Shown: positions 1 through 9,171, counted from the first letter of the stretch. The stretch: DNA of 64,000 nt from Chryseobacterium luteum (GCF_000737785.1 NZ_JPRO01000011.1:1-64000), one strand, 5' to 3'. Translations and numbers: made by a program. The notes: a model not told the origin generated them from the letters alone.

Positions 1-1
1 A

Positions 2-517
2 CAGGAAATGGCAGCGGGGACATTAAAGGCAACTATTGCAAGGGCAACTGATTTTTATGGACCGAGGGTAATAGAAAAAAGCTTTGCGGGCCTGATGGTA
101 TTTGACAGGATGAAGAAAGGAAGCAGTGCGCAATGGTTCATTAATGCCGACGTGCCACGGTCTTTTAACTATACGCCGGATGCTGCTGAAGCACTATATA
201 TCCTGGCTACCAGCGAGCAATCATTCGGGCAGGTCTGGCACCTCCCGTCTGCAGCCCCGCTGACGGCAAGGCAATTCATTAAACTGTCAGCACAGTATAT
301 GCAAAGTTCAGATAAGGTTACTGTGCTGCCTAAGATGCTATTGAAAATATTCGGTTATTTCAACCCCTTCATGAAGGAGGCTTATGAGATGAATTACCAA
401 AATGAATTTCCACTTCATTTCAGTTCGGCTAAGTTCGAAAAAGCATTCAATTTTAAACCGACATCTTATATCGATGGCATAAGAGAGACGGCAGCATGGC
501 ATTTAGGAAGAGAATAG
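2..517 (+). CDS. NAD-dependent epimerase/dehydratase, C-terminal part (cut by window edge)
   Basis: The reading frame is open from base 2, so the true start lies outside the window. The visible 171 residues match the C-terminal half of extended SDR/epimerase proteins: a substrate-loop stretch (ATDFYGPRV), the typical 'SFNYTPDAAEAL' region where the enzyme ends its nucleotide-binding core, and 'WHLPSAAPLTARQFI', common in NAD(P)-dependent epimerases. The Rossmann glycine motif and the catalytic YxxxK would lie upstream and cannot be checked. The G+C content is visibly higher than in the genes that follow. The substrate is unknown; a sugar-nucleotide or small ketone/aldehyde is the family expectation. 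Confidence 0.8.
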   Translation, partial: QEMAAGTLKATIARATDFYGPRVIEKSFAGLMVFDRMKKGSSAQWFINADVPRSFNYTPDAAEALYILATSEQSFGQVWHLPSAAPLTARQFIKLSAQYMQSSDKVTVLPKMLLKIFGYFNPFMKEAYEMNYQNEFPLHFSSAKFEKAFNFKPTSYIDGIRETAAWHLGRE

Positions 518-1009
518 AAAGGCCTGCTATCAGCCGAATTCAAAATGGATTATGCCAGATGCAGCATAATTAACCATAATAGGTAGGATTAAATACTTCG
601 CATAATCAATATCCTTATTCGTAATTAAGTGTCGTTACCTTATAAAATGAGACCAAATACAGGTTTAAATCATCGAACTATTTGAGAAAGATCTAAAAAG
701 TTAATCTACCAGAATCTTCTAACTGTCTATCTCATCAAACAATGAAGAAGCAACCGAACTGATTGCAAATCAATCATCGGATTCTGATAATTCAGATACA
801 ATAGTTCGGACCAAGGGTATTCATTTGCCGAGGGGCACATTGTGAAGATTATTATCATTTTGAATACATGATGTCCACTGTATACTTATTTCCCACTCAT
901 AATCTTTTTTTTATCCATTATAAAGTTGGAAAATTGCGGAGATTTTATCTTATCTAGCCTGTCTTCATGGGAATATTATGTATTTTAGCTAAATACTAAT
1001 CTTAGAAAA
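518..1009. other. Intergenic region without recognised feature
   Basis: About 490 bases between the epimerase and the next gene. I found no convincing open frame, hairpin terminator or RNA gene. All frames carry frequent stops. The last 100 bases are AT-rich and presumably carry the promoter of the next gene, but no clear TAnnTTTG box is visible. Confidence 0.5.
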
Positions 1010-1516
1010 ATGAAAAATATATTGTTAGTCTTTTTGTTATTATCGCAAATAGTTTTTGCACAAAAGAAAAAGAAAGTGGCGGAAGAACCTCCTTTATACA
1101 AACAAATCGCAGAATATAAAGTTCCTGAAGATCAGTTGTTGAATGGGACTTTAAAAGGTTCAAAATGGTATTTCGACCTAAAAAATTTAGAAGCAGAACC
1201 TTTTTTATTGGATAAAGACAAAACTAAACCTGATGTTTTATACTTAGTTGATGCTAAGAACTTTCAGATTAACATCAATCAAAAGAATTGTAAAAGTTTG
1301 ATAAAAGGCACCTATCAGATCATGAAGATGAATGATGGAAGTACAACTGTATACCAGGGGCATCAATCTTTTAAAATTACTTCACCTAATCAAAAATGTA
1401 CTGCAAAATTAGCCTCATTTTTATCAGGAGCGCTTGATATCTCTTTTAATGAATCTGGAGAAGTCATGGAGATAAAAGGTCAATCTTTACGCACCGTATC
1501 TGTTCCTGGGTCCTAA
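1010..1516 (+). CDS. Secreted hypothetical protein, 168 aa
   Basis: An ATG start is followed by a clear Sec signal peptide (MKNILLVFLLLSQIVFAQ, cleavage after AQ) and a lysine-rich stretch. The mature part is about 150 residues with one Cys pair (near residues 97 and 127). Mid-protein residues such as 'MNDGSTTVYQGHQSFKIT' suggest a small beta-rich periplasmic domain, perhaps of the META/lipocalin-like kind, but I do not recognise the family. It stands alone between an epimerase fragment and a transposase relic. Function unknown. Confidence 0.75.
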   Translation: MKNILLVFLLLSQIVFAQKKKKVAEEPPLYKQIAEYKVPEDQLLNGTLKGSKWYFDLKNLEAEPFLLDKDKTKPDVLYLVDAKNFQININQKNCKSLIKGTYQIMKMNDGSTTVYQGHQSFKITSPNQKCTAKLASFLSGALDISFNESGEVMEIKGQSLRTVSVPGS

Positions 1517-1621
1517 TATTTCCTGCATCAATCATTTTAGTCGAAAGATTGGATGTTATCTTCTTTACTCTGTAATGGCCACAACTTCATCTGACAGTTT
1601 GGTTCTAAAAATATTTATCAG

Positions 1622-2064
1622 TTATTCGATATTGTCCTTACTTTCAAAAGTAAGGATTTTTTGTTCTTCAACAAGTGTTTCCAATAGCTTCTCTTTTGCT
1701 ATTGTTTTACTATCTAAAAACGTCTGCATTGGTGTTTTACCTTAACAATGTTTTCCTGTACCAGAGCTTTCAAACGAAGCTTAAAGGTATGGAGATCATG
1801 TCTCAGCCAGATGCTTCTAACTCCACCTGGTGATACAATAAAACCTTTCTTTCTAAGCTCATTACTTACTTTGAGCTGTCCTAAGGCTGGATTTTCAATA
1901 GACTCATCTACACGATTCTTTAGTACAGGCTTGTCATCAATAGTTTTTACTGCTTCAATCTTATTGGTTTTCGGATTTAAAACAAGTAGAATATTAATTA
2001 AAGAAGGATCGGGATTTTGAGTGTTTGCAATATCTTCCATGATGTTACTAATATTTGACATCAA
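1622..2064 (-). pseudogene. IS481-type transposase, internally deleted
   Basis: The first ~105 residues match the N-terminal helix-turn-helix region of Bacteroidota IS481 transposases ('GGVRSIWLRHDLHTFKLRLK'). At about 1745 the sequence jumps, in another frame, to the family's C-terminus: GKTPMQTFLDSK, ending at the stop at 1622. The DDE catalytic core between them is missing, so the element is dead. Just beyond the stop, 1571-1597 contains a stretch (GGCCACAACTTCATCTGACAG) that looks like the terminal inverted repeat of such elements. I could not find the opposite end upstream of 2064. A single internal deletion with a frame change explains the structure. Confidence 0.8.
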
Positions 2065-2421
2065 ATGTAGCAGGATGCATTGTGAAAAAAGAAGAATGGA
2101 ATTTAATGGTATAGTTTGGATGCTATTGACTTTTCTGCTGTAATAGCAAGTTTTTCGTAAATTATTTTTCCGTTAGTAGAAGTTATATAGTGCATTGTTA
2201 CATTTATTACCTTATATAACTTCATTGCTCTTACAAAATCGATAGCACAGTAAATATAATATCATTAGATACCATTTTTTATATTATTTTTGGCTCGTCA
2301 CAATATTTCTTTATAAAAAGATTACTATATAGCTTCAGCAGCTAGTTAGAGGCTAGATTCTTTTCGAATTTTTTAAATTAATATGGTTGTTCTGATGCTT
2401 AATTAGAATTTATTGAACAGT
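2065..2421. other. Intergenic region, AT-rich
   Basis: About 350 bases between the transposase relic and the TPR/AraC regulator. It probably holds the missing IS end and the promoter of the regulator, but I could not identify either with confidence. No open frame is convincing. Confidence 0.45.
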
Positions 2422-3825
2422 ATGAGACTATTTCTTGCATTCTTTTTCGTATTAATGTTTTGGCAAATTTCGGCACAGGATATGTCGGATACGAAGCAGA
2501 TATTTCAAAAAATAGATTCACAGATCATTTTGAATCCTGTAGAAGCACGAGATCTTGTTGGTTATGTAAAAAAGAATAATCAGAATAATGAAATTTTAAA
2601 TAACTGTAACCGACTTTTAGTGCAGGCTTATTATTATGAGAACAATTATAATGATGCATTTCAGGAAATAATTCAAACTGAAGATCATCAAAATGCAGAT
2701 GGAGTTATTTTATATCGAAATATCTTATATTCAGCAGGGATTAAGAAATTTGATTTCAGCACAAATTATATGCAGAATTCTCTAATCAAGATTAATGAAG
2801 AAATTTTAGCAACAAATGAATTAATACTAGTAGGAGCTCAAGAGAAGGTACTTCCCAAAATTTTAAATATTCTCTCTAAAGTACACAGTGCAAATGCACA
2901 TACTTTCAGGGATAGTTTTAGTTTTCTCTTAATCAATTTGTATGAAAAGAATTGGATGTCCAAATTTCCTGAGTTTCGTATTCCAGTTTTAAAAATCCTT
3001 TCGTACTATCCTTCGGATACAGAATTTGATATTTTTAAAAAGAAGTTTTTTCCAGCAAAAGTTTCTGATGAATGGTTAGCAAAAACCAAAATACAGATAA
3101 ATAATACAACTAATTTTCAACTGCGGACGATCTACTATAATTTTTTGCAAGATTATTATTTTGATAGAGAAGATGTTTCGAATTATATTCTGATCACAGA
3201 TGAAAGAAATGAACAAATAGCTAAAAATAATAAAGCGATCATTCAGGCACGTTCACAATGGATCTATCTGAACGAAGCAAAGCACAATGACGAATATCTT
3301 TTTGCAAAGAAAAGAGGTGTTATTATATTGATAGGGATGATTCTTTTATCATTCATCTTATTGTTGATATTGGTTGTCAAATTACGACAGGAAAAGCAAA
3401 AAAATAAACGCTATCTATTACTGTCAAATAAGATAAAAACCAATTCAGTTAAAAAAAAAGAAACTCAAGTTATTTCGGAAAATGTAAAACTTATTCTTTT
3501 AGAGAGGCTGGAAAAATTAGAATCCAAAAATTTCTTTTTAGACCCAAATATATCTATTCAGACATTGGCTAAAAAGCTTGACTCCAATTCGAAATATGTT
3601 TCAGATATGATCAATACATGTAAAGAGAAAAATTTCACTGCGTATATTAACGAGATGAGAATCCAGTACATTAAGCAAAAACTTAATAATGAACTGGTGT
3701 ATAGAACTTATAAAATAAAATATTTGGCGGAAGAGAGTGGATTTTCATCTCACAGTGTTTTTTCTTCTGTATTCAAAAGCATTGAAGGAATCTCTCCGGC
3801 GCAATACATTCAACTTTTAAAATAA
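2422..3825 (+). CDS. Membrane-bound TPR/AraC-type transcriptional regulator
   Basis: I chose the ATG at 2422, which opens a signal peptide (MRLFLAFFFVLMFWQISAQ), over an in-frame TTG nine bases upstream. The order is: signal sequence, about 275 residues of helical repeats (TPR-like, probably periplasmic), one transmembrane segment near residues 298-320 (GVIILIGMILLSFILLLILV), a basic coiled linker, then a cytoplasmic AraC-type double helix-turn-helix near residues 365-467 ('IQTLAKKLDSNSKYVSDMIN' and the C-terminal 'AEESGFSSHSVFSSVFKS'). Such one-protein sensors are common in Flavobacteriia. The signal is unknown. The next gene, eight bases downstream, encodes a similar protein without the DNA-binding part. 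Confidence 0.85.
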   Translation: MRLFLAFFFVLMFWQISAQDMSDTKQIFQKIDSQIILNPVEARDLVGYVKKNNQNNEILNNCNRLLVQAYYYENNYNDAFQEIIQTEDHQNADGVILYRNILYSAGIKKFDFSTNYMQNSLIKINEEILATNELILVGAQEKVLPKILNILSKVHSANAHTFRDSFSFLLINLYEKNWMSKFPEFRIPVLKILSYYPSDTEFDIFKKKFFPAKVSDEWLAKTKIQINNTTNFQLRTIYYNFLQDYYFDREDVSNYILITDERNEQIAKNNKAIIQARSQWIYLNEAKHNDEYLFAKKRGVIILIGMILLSFILLLILVVKLRQEKQKNKRYLLLSNKIKTNSVKKKETQVISENVKLILLERLEKLESKNFFLDPNISIQTLAKKLDSNSKYVSDMINTCKEKNFTAYINEMRIQYIKQKLNNELVYRTYKIKYLAEESGFSSHSVFSSVFKSIEGISPAQYIQLLK

Positions 3826-3833
3826 TCGAGATC

Positions 3834-4979
3834 TTGAACTTTAAATTTGTATATGTTTTCATTTTATTATCGTGCTTTGGCAATATCTATTGTCAGAAGT
3901 ATGACTCTGTAGATGTAAAAAAAGTAGAAAAATCTATAATTTCCAATCCTGAAAATGCATATCAGTTAGCACTAAAGATTTATGATGATAACGATTTGAC
4001 AGATAAAGTAAGAATTCGTCTGTTATTCTCCTTACTCAATGTCAGCAATCAGACACAAAGATTTAGTGAGGCGATACGTTATGGAACGGAAGGACTGGAT
4101 TTGGCTGAAAAATTAAACTACACCGTTTATCAGGTAAAATTTTTAGGAACTTTAGGAAATATTTATCAGTCTCTTCAAGTGAATGATAAAGCCAAATACT
4201 ATCTTAACAAAGCCGAGGATGTTCTAAAAAAAAATAAACTGCCAAATTCCGAACAGCATATTGCTGGCAATATCCTTTATCTGAAAGGGATGAACTATGC
4301 GTATACGCTGGATTGTGATATGGCACTGATATATTTCGATCAAGCAATCTCAGCTTTTCGTCCCGGTAAAGATCCGTTATCTCAAATGAATATCAAGCTG
4401 GCTTACCTCAATAAAGCAAATTGTTTGATAGAAATGAATAAGCTGAAAGAAGCAGAGCACTACCTTCTACTTTCAAAAATAAACGATTCAGAATTTAAGA
4501 CATCAGGAGGTATTCCTCGAATGTATTTTAAGATACTTAATCAATCTTATGACTTAGGTACTGCAAAAATCTTAGCCCTAAAAAACAATCTTAATCGCTC
4601 TAATGAAATTTTGCTTTCCATTTTGGATATGAAAAATGAAAAAAATATCTCTGACGCGGAAACTGATATTTATTTTCAGCTATCCCAAAATTTTTTGAAG
4701 CTGAGGAATATAGATAAAAGTCAATTTTACGATACCCTTTATCATCAGAAAATGGCAGAAAGAAATAATGTTCAGATTGAGATTTTAAATAACCTGCTCG
4801 TACAAGATCAGAAAAATTCCGATCAAAAAGTAGCGCAACATGACAGAGAAATGGTGAAATGGAGTATAGTTTCAATCTTGTTTTTATCGGTTTTTTCATT
4901 GTTTCTTACCCTTATATTAAGAAAAATTAAAAAGGCTAATAGTTTTCTTGAGAAAGAGTTGTATGGTTCTGTAAATTAG
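3834..4979 (+). CDS. TPR membrane protein, like the preceding regulator but lacking the HTH domain
   Basis: The only start that keeps the signal peptide (MNFKFVYVFILLSCFGNIYC) is a TTG at 3834; no ATG lies in frame for over 100 residues. The body is TPR-like helical repeats (for example AIRYGTEGLDLAEKLN, KYYLNKAEDVLKKN). A transmembrane helix sits at about residues 343-363 (SIVSILFLSVFSLFLTLIL). The protein ends 18 residues later, so the AraC DNA-binding region usual in this architecture is absent, and no HTH sequence is found downstream in another frame. It may be a C-terminally truncated paralogue, or a partner or decoy for the regulator encoded just upstream. Moderately sure that it is expressed. 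Confidence 0.7.
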   Translation: MNFKFVYVFILLSCFGNIYCQKYDSVDVKKVEKSIISNPENAYQLALKIYDDNDLTDKVRIRLLFSLLNVSNQTQRFSEAIRYGTEGLDLAEKLNYTVYQVKFLGTLGNIYQSLQVNDKAKYYLNKAEDVLKKNKLPNSEQHIAGNILYLKGMNYAYTLDCDMALIYFDQAISAFRPGKDPLSQMNIKLAYLNKANCLIEMNKLKEAEHYLLLSKINDSEFKTSGGIPRMYFKILNQSYDLGTAKILALKNNLNRSNEILLSILDMKNEKNISDAETDIYFQLSQNFLKLRNIDKSQFYDTLYHQKMAERNNVQIEILNNLLVQDQKNSDQKVAQHDREMVKWSIVSILFLSVFSLFLTLILRKIKKANSFLEKELYGSVN

Positions 4980-4985
4980 TATTTT

Positions 4986-5138
4986 ATGTATTTTTTTTCA
5001 ACTGTAGGATTCAATGAATATTCATTAAAACTGATAGTGTATTTCATCTTTGTGATGTTTTCGTTTATTATCATTGCAGTGTGGTTTTTAAGATTATTGA
5101 AATTTAAAAAAGGAAGATTGAAACGTCTTCTTTACTGA
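4986..5138 (+). CDS. Small membrane protein, 50 aa (putative)
   Basis: An ATG seven bases after the preceding stop opens 50 codons. The product has a short N-terminal tail, one strong hydrophobic helix (LIVYFIFVMFSFIIIAVWFL) and a highly basic tail (KFKKGRLKRLL), which predicts a single-pass protein with its C-terminus in the cytoplasm. The tight spacing suggests co-transcription with the TPR protein. I know of no family. It could be chance, but the helix-plus-basic-tail pattern is typical of real small membrane proteins. Confidence 0.45.
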   Translation: MYFFSTVGFNEYSLKLIVYFIFVMFSFIIIAVWFLRLLKFKKGRLKRLLY

Positions 5139-5399
5139 TTAATTTTTAATCAATGAATCACGGACAAGAGCTTTTCAAAAGGTTCTGTAAACAAGTTTTT
5201 TAAATACAGAAATTCTTGAAGGCAATAAATAGTACTTTACCACGAATTTGAGCATTGCTTTTAATATTGAAAGGATTGCTTACTACAAATCGATATTTCA
5301 ATTGCAAATAGACTACAAAAGCAGTCTATTTATTAAAATTTTTAAGTACTGTTTATTGTTGAAAAGCAAAATAAATTCTTTGAAAATTTTTAGTAAAAT

Positions 5400-6260
5400 A
5401 TGAAAGCAATCTATTCTTTAGCTGTAAGTCTGCTGGCTTATGTTGGTGTATTTGGGCAAACACCGGTTTATTCACAAGATTTTGCGGCATTTCCCCCTCA
5501 GAACTGGTATTTAGGGTATTCCTTTAATCCCGATGTAGGAAACGGTCCCGAGTATGATGATCAGTATAATGTTTTCTTGGTACAAAGACCATTTCTAAGC
5601 AATCAAACTACCAATAATCCTTCCGTGTCGGTAGAAATATACAGTGGAGGACTCTCTACTTGGGCAATCAGCCCGGTAGTTGACCTGTCTGCAGGAGGAT
5701 ACAGCGTATCTTTTGATTTTGGTTGTGGCGATGGACTTTATTCGAATGATCCTACAGCCGCTCCATCTCAGTCTCCAACAGATGATATGTTCAAATTTAT
5801 GATTTCTCAGGATAACGGCATTACTTGGCAAGAGCTTGAAAGCATTGCTTCTCCTAATATTGGAATCCCCAATGTTAGAACTACAAAAACATATTCATTA
5901 AGCACTTATACCAGTGCAACGACTAAATTTGCATTCTACACATCAAACGGAATAGATCCTAATTTTGGAGTTGACTATGTGCTTTATTTCGATGATTTTA
6001 AAGTGACCAACAACAATCTTTCCACTTCGGATATAAAACTTAAAAATAAGACGTTTCAGTTATATCCTAATCCTACAACAGGATATGCTTACATAAAATC
6101 TGACAAGAATGTGCAAGTTATCGAAGTTTACGATTTGACGGGAAAACTTATCTCTAAAGGAAAGGAGATTAATTTATCTGCGGAATCTACAGGAACGTTT
6201 TTAGTGAAAGTACTTTTTGTAGATGGAACTACCGCTACAGAGAAAATTATTAAAAAGTAA
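5400..6260 (+). CDS. T9SS type A sorting-domain secreted protein (choice-of-anchor-like)
   Basis: The protein has 286 residues. A signal peptide (MKAIYSLAVSLLAYVGVFGQ) leads into a beta-sandwich of the choice-of-anchor/MAM-like kind ('YSQDFAAFPPQNWYLG', 'WAISPVVDLSAGGYSVSFDF'). This resembles the cleaved adhesion or carbohydrate-binding domains of Bacteroidota surface proteins. The last ~75 residues are a classical type IX secretion C-terminal signal (QLYPNPTTGYAYIK, then 'VIEVYDLTGKLISKG', ending TATEKIIKK). It would be exported across the outer membrane and anchored or released. No catalytic motif is seen. Confidence 0.85.
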   Translation: MKAIYSLAVSLLAYVGVFGQTPVYSQDFAAFPPQNWYLGYSFNPDVGNGPEYDDQYNVFLVQRPFLSNQTTNNPSVSVEIYSGGLSTWAISPVVDLSAGGYSVSFDFGCGDGLYSNDPTAAPSQSPTDDMFKFMISQDNGITWQELESIASPNIGIPNVRTTKTYSLSTYTSATTKFAFYTSNGIDPNFGVDYVLYFDDFKVTNNNLSTSDIKLKNKTFQLYPNPTTGYAYIKSDKNVQVIEVYDLTGKLISKGKEINLSAESTGTFLVKVLFVDGTTATEKIIKK

Positions 6261-6509
6261 GGCCGTCAGGACAACTGAAACTTAGGAATTGATTGGTCAG
6301 TTTTTACCTGTACTTATGAATAAACGGACTGATGACAGTCAGTTTTAACGTTTAACTTTGCTCATTTATTCAGTTTCGACTGTATATAGTGAGGTGAAAA
6401 TCAAGTCGTCTGATTCCAATTTAACCTATTACTATCTGTGAAATTTTATATATTTATCATCATCTGCGCATAAGATTAGATGACTTTTATCTACAATAAT
6501 GGAAAGACA

Positions 6510-6546
6510 AATGCCACACATTAAAACGTGTGGCATTCTCTTTTTA
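6510..6546 (+). terminator. Rho-independent terminator
   Basis: Ten-base perfect arms (AATGCCACAC at 6510-6519 and GTGTGGCATT at 6528-6537) with an 8-base loop, followed by a T-rich run. It lies about 250 bases after the T9SS protein and may end its transcript. Confidence 0.7.
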
Positions 6547-6734
6547 AATTGAATTCTGATCATTCTGCATTTTGTTATGATAAATGATCCATCAAGAATG
6601 AGAAAGCTTTTCAAATCAGCTTCCTTTGCAGATGAAGAATTAAATTATAGTTGACATATTATCTCTAAAAAGTTCTTTTGATTTCTTAAGCTTTGATTGT
6701 AACATTCTTTTATTTAATCTTTTTTACCATATGA

Positions 6735-6857
6735 AGAATTAATTTCTCCTCAGGCGTCAGAGAAGTTTACAAATATGATTCTGCTAACCGATTGGAAAAT
6801 ATCAAGGATGTCAACGGTAAGCTGCTGAAAGAATTCAAATACAACTACAAACACTAA
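6735..6857 (+). pseudogene. C-terminal remnant of a YD-repeat (RHS-like) protein
   Basis: A frame open from 6735 to the stop at 6855-6857 encodes REVYKYDSANRLENIKDVNG followed by KLLKEFKYNYKH. This is the YD-repeat signature and the typical end of Chryseobacterium YD/RHS-like surface proteins. A stop (6732-6734) lies directly upstream, no start is available, and an IS21 element begins right after. It is a leftover 3' end of a much larger gene. Confidence 0.7.
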
Positions 6858-7015
6858 AATGGAAAAGACGGTCAAATTGACCACCTCATTACGGAGTAAA
6901 TTGACCACTGATTTCGGTTCAAGATGACCACCTTTTATTTGGGTTAGATTTGAGATAAAAACTACTTGATTTTTTCATGATGTTAGCGTCATACATTCGT
7001 TAAAAAAAGCGGATT

Positions 7016-7458
7016 ATGGCAAATAAAATAACAGACATGAGTAAAATTAGAAAAGTCATAAAATTCTACAACAGTGGAAAGAGCAAGTTATTTATAAAAC
7101 AGCTATTTATCACTTTCCAGAAATACCGTTTAAAAATACATCTCATTATATGAGATTCTGGGCTTGAGCCTTGATGCGATCAATGCCAAGACGGATGCCT
7201 AGCTGGAACTTTTATTTTCCAATAACACCGTCCAGTCCATCAGCCCCAAACTACAGTCCCTGTACGATTTTTTTCCCAAGATGGAACGTGAGCTCAAAAA
7301 GGCAGGGATCACTATACATCATATGTGGGAGCAGTATCTTGTTCTGCATCCTGATGGTTTTCAGAGTTCACAGTTCCGGCATCATTACAAAATTTGGGGC
7401 AAGCGTGTGAACCCGGTGATGCATATGAATAATAAATCCGGTGATAAGATGTATGTCG
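7016..7458 (+). pseudogene. istA: istA remnant (IS21 transposase, N-terminal part)
   Basis: The ATG at 7016 opens MANKITDMSKIRKVIKFYNS, the usual IstA start with its helix-turn-helix region. The frame is then lost at about 7100. The continuing IstA sequence (LSLSRNTV, ILGLSLDAINAKTDA, 'MERELKKAGITIHHMWEQYL', GDKMYVD) is in another frame and is interrupted by stops at 7131-7133 and 7200-7202. It ends at the deletion junction at 7458, so the integrase catalytic core is absent. Confidence 0.8.
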
Positions 7459-8130
7459 ATGCACAATGCTTTTAAGACCGCTATTGAAAGCGGAAAGACA
7501 GACCATTATACCCTGGACCAGTTTATATCGATGCTCATCGATGCCGAATGGGATGAAAGACACAACAGGCGCATAGATCGAAGCATTAAAAATGCAAAGT
7601 TCCATTACAAATCCAGTATTGAGAGTGTCAACTTCGATGACACCCGCAATCTCGACCGTAATCTGGTAATGCGTCTTGCAGGATGTGAGTTCGTAGAGAA
7701 AAATGAGAACATCCTGATCACAGGAAGTACAGGCGTGGGTAAAAGTTACCTGGGAACTGCGTTGGACTACCAGGCCTGTATCGAAGGCTTCAAGGTCAAT
7801 TATTTTAATACTTCCAAGCTGTTTGCCAAATTAAAAATGGAAAAAGCAGACGGATCATACCTGCGCGAACTTGCCAAAATACAAAGACAGGATGTGATCA
7901 TCCTTGATGATTTTGGGCTTCAGGCATTGGACAGTGCCAACAGAATAACCCTTTTGGAGATCATAGAAGACCGTCACAACAACGTATCCATCATTGTAAC
8001 ATCGCAGATCCCGGTGCAGGGATGGTATGATATTATTGGTGAAAAGACCATTGCTGATGCTATTCTGGACAGACTTATGGAACTCCAAGGGGAATCTATG
8101 AGAAAGAAGAGAGGAGTTAACAGGGAGTAA
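7459..8130 (+). pseudogene. istB: istB remnant (IS21 helper ATPase, 5' end deleted)
   Basis: About 223 residues match the IstB/DnaC-like AAA+ transposition helper: Walker A GSTGVGKS, Walker B VIILDDFG, sensor-like IIVTSQIP. The first ~15 residues of the normal protein are missing because the deletion fuses the middle of istA (GDKMYVD) to istB at MHNAFKT. The junction sits in a four-base GATG shared by both sides at 7458-7461. The ATPase frame itself is intact to its stop and could still be translated from the ATG at 7459, but without IstA it has no partner here. Confidence 0.8.
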
Positions 8131-8281
8131 TTATTTATTATATTTGAATACTAATTGACACATGAAAAACAAGAGTTTTTATCAAAGTTAAGGGTGGTCA
8201 ATTTAATCCGAAATTACCTGGTCACTTTGAATTGAAAATAGGTGGTCAATATCACTGGAATTTACAGATACTCTACATAGA

Positions 8282-9022
8282 TCAATGATTCGGTATGCTT
8301 TTTAAAAGCACTGCATTCCCACTATGAAATGACAAAACAATAAACTTATCATTATTTTCCTGAATGTTTTCTTGCATATGTTGGTCAAGTGAGGAAAATG
8401 AAAATTCCTTTTTATACACCTTCTCTCCATTGGTAAATGGAATGGGCAGCAGGATTGGTGTAGCATTCATTCCCTCCAGATTCGGCTTGAACATCTTATT
8501 TATTTTATTTTGAAACTGTTTATTCGGTTCAGCATCGATTTCGAAAATCTTATCAGCAATACTTTCCAGGAAATCTTCATCATGCCGCATTCTACCTGTT
8601 GTGTATATGCTGTAATAAACTTTAGTTTGGGAGTTCCCATATATTTTTTTAGCCAGGCATATTTTTGCATCATCCAGATTACCTAACACATTCTTTTTTG
8701 CCCTTGCCTGTATCATCACTACCGCTACAACGCAAATGACGATAATTGCTATACTGATTTGAAAATAGCTGGTATAAGTGGGGTCTGTTTTTGATATGCC
8801 ATAAAAAAAGTAAGCACCAAATGTTGCTATAAATGCCACGATAACGGGCAATGCAATAAGTTTATTATATCCTAATGTACCCTGATCAGCGTACGATTTT
8901 TTTAAATCGTCATTGGTTTCTAATAGGTTTAATAAAGTAATATTAAATAACATAGCGTGAAAATTAAGTTGCTTTAATAGGTCAACTATTATACCATTAT
9001 TTTGTTCCGTAATGGCTAACAA
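8282..9022 (-). CDS. Two-helix membrane protein, hypothetical (start uncertain)
   Basis: The 246-residue product has two adjacent transmembrane helices (around LIALPVIVAFIATFGAYFF and ISIAIIVICVVAVVMIQ) near residues 55-110, followed by a ~140-residue soluble domain containing 'VYYSIYTTGRMRHDEDFLES' and NATPILLPIPF. I do not recognise the family. The only starts are a TTG at 9022 or internal ATGs. The frame is open upstream to a stop at 9074-9076 with no ATG, so the 5' end may have been lost. It lies against the right end of the IS21 relic. Confidence 0.6.
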   Translation of the reverse strand: MLAITEQNNGIIVDLLKQLNFHAMLFNITLLNLLETNDDLKKSYADQGTLGYNKLIALPVIVAFIATFGAYFFYGISKTDPTYTSYFQISIAIIVICVVAVVMIQARAKKNVLGNLDDAKICLAKKIYGNSQTKVYYSIYTTGRMRHDEDFLESIADKIFEIDAEPNKQFQNKINKMFKPNLEGMNATPILLPIPFTNGEKVYKKEFSFSSLDQHMQENIQENNDKFIVLSFHSGNAVLLKSIPNH

Positions 9023-9066
9023 TAGTAATTTATCTTCCTCATTATCGTTGGAGTGGGATGGATTTC

Positions 9067-9171
9067 TTATTCTTTATACTTCATTGTCCGCAGTGCGATA
9101 GATATATATCCCGGCATCAGCCCCGTATCATCCTGAATGACCGGGGAATATTTATCGTAGAGATGGGCCAT
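9067..9171 (-). other. Short open frame, 34 aa, possible gene remnant
   Basis: A minus-strand ATG opens 34 codons (start MAHLYDKYSPVIQDDTG) with protein-like composition. The frame is open a few codons upstream, which suggests the tail of a lost gene. No family recognised. The remainder of 9172-9319 is AT-rich with nothing visible. Confidence 0.25.

Larger units (their letters stand above)
6861..8266 (+). mobile_element. Degenerate IS21-family element
   Basis: Both ends carry repeated copies of a TTGACCACC motif in inverted orientation, as in IS21 multiple terminal repeats: left copies near 6877, 6902 and 6926, right-end copies as GGTGGTCAA near 8190 and 8241. Between them lie the remains of istA and istB joined by an internal deletion. 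The outer borders are approximate; no target-site duplication could be recognised. The element cannot transpose by itself. Confidence 0.75.

Noticed and set aside
1748..2020. Plus-strand frame opposite the IS481 relic
   Set aside because: Antisense of a recognised transposase remnant.
6316..6350. GACTG/CAGTC hairpin after the T9SS gene as a terminator
   Set aside because: Only five base pairs and no proper T run; the hairpin at 6510 is far better.
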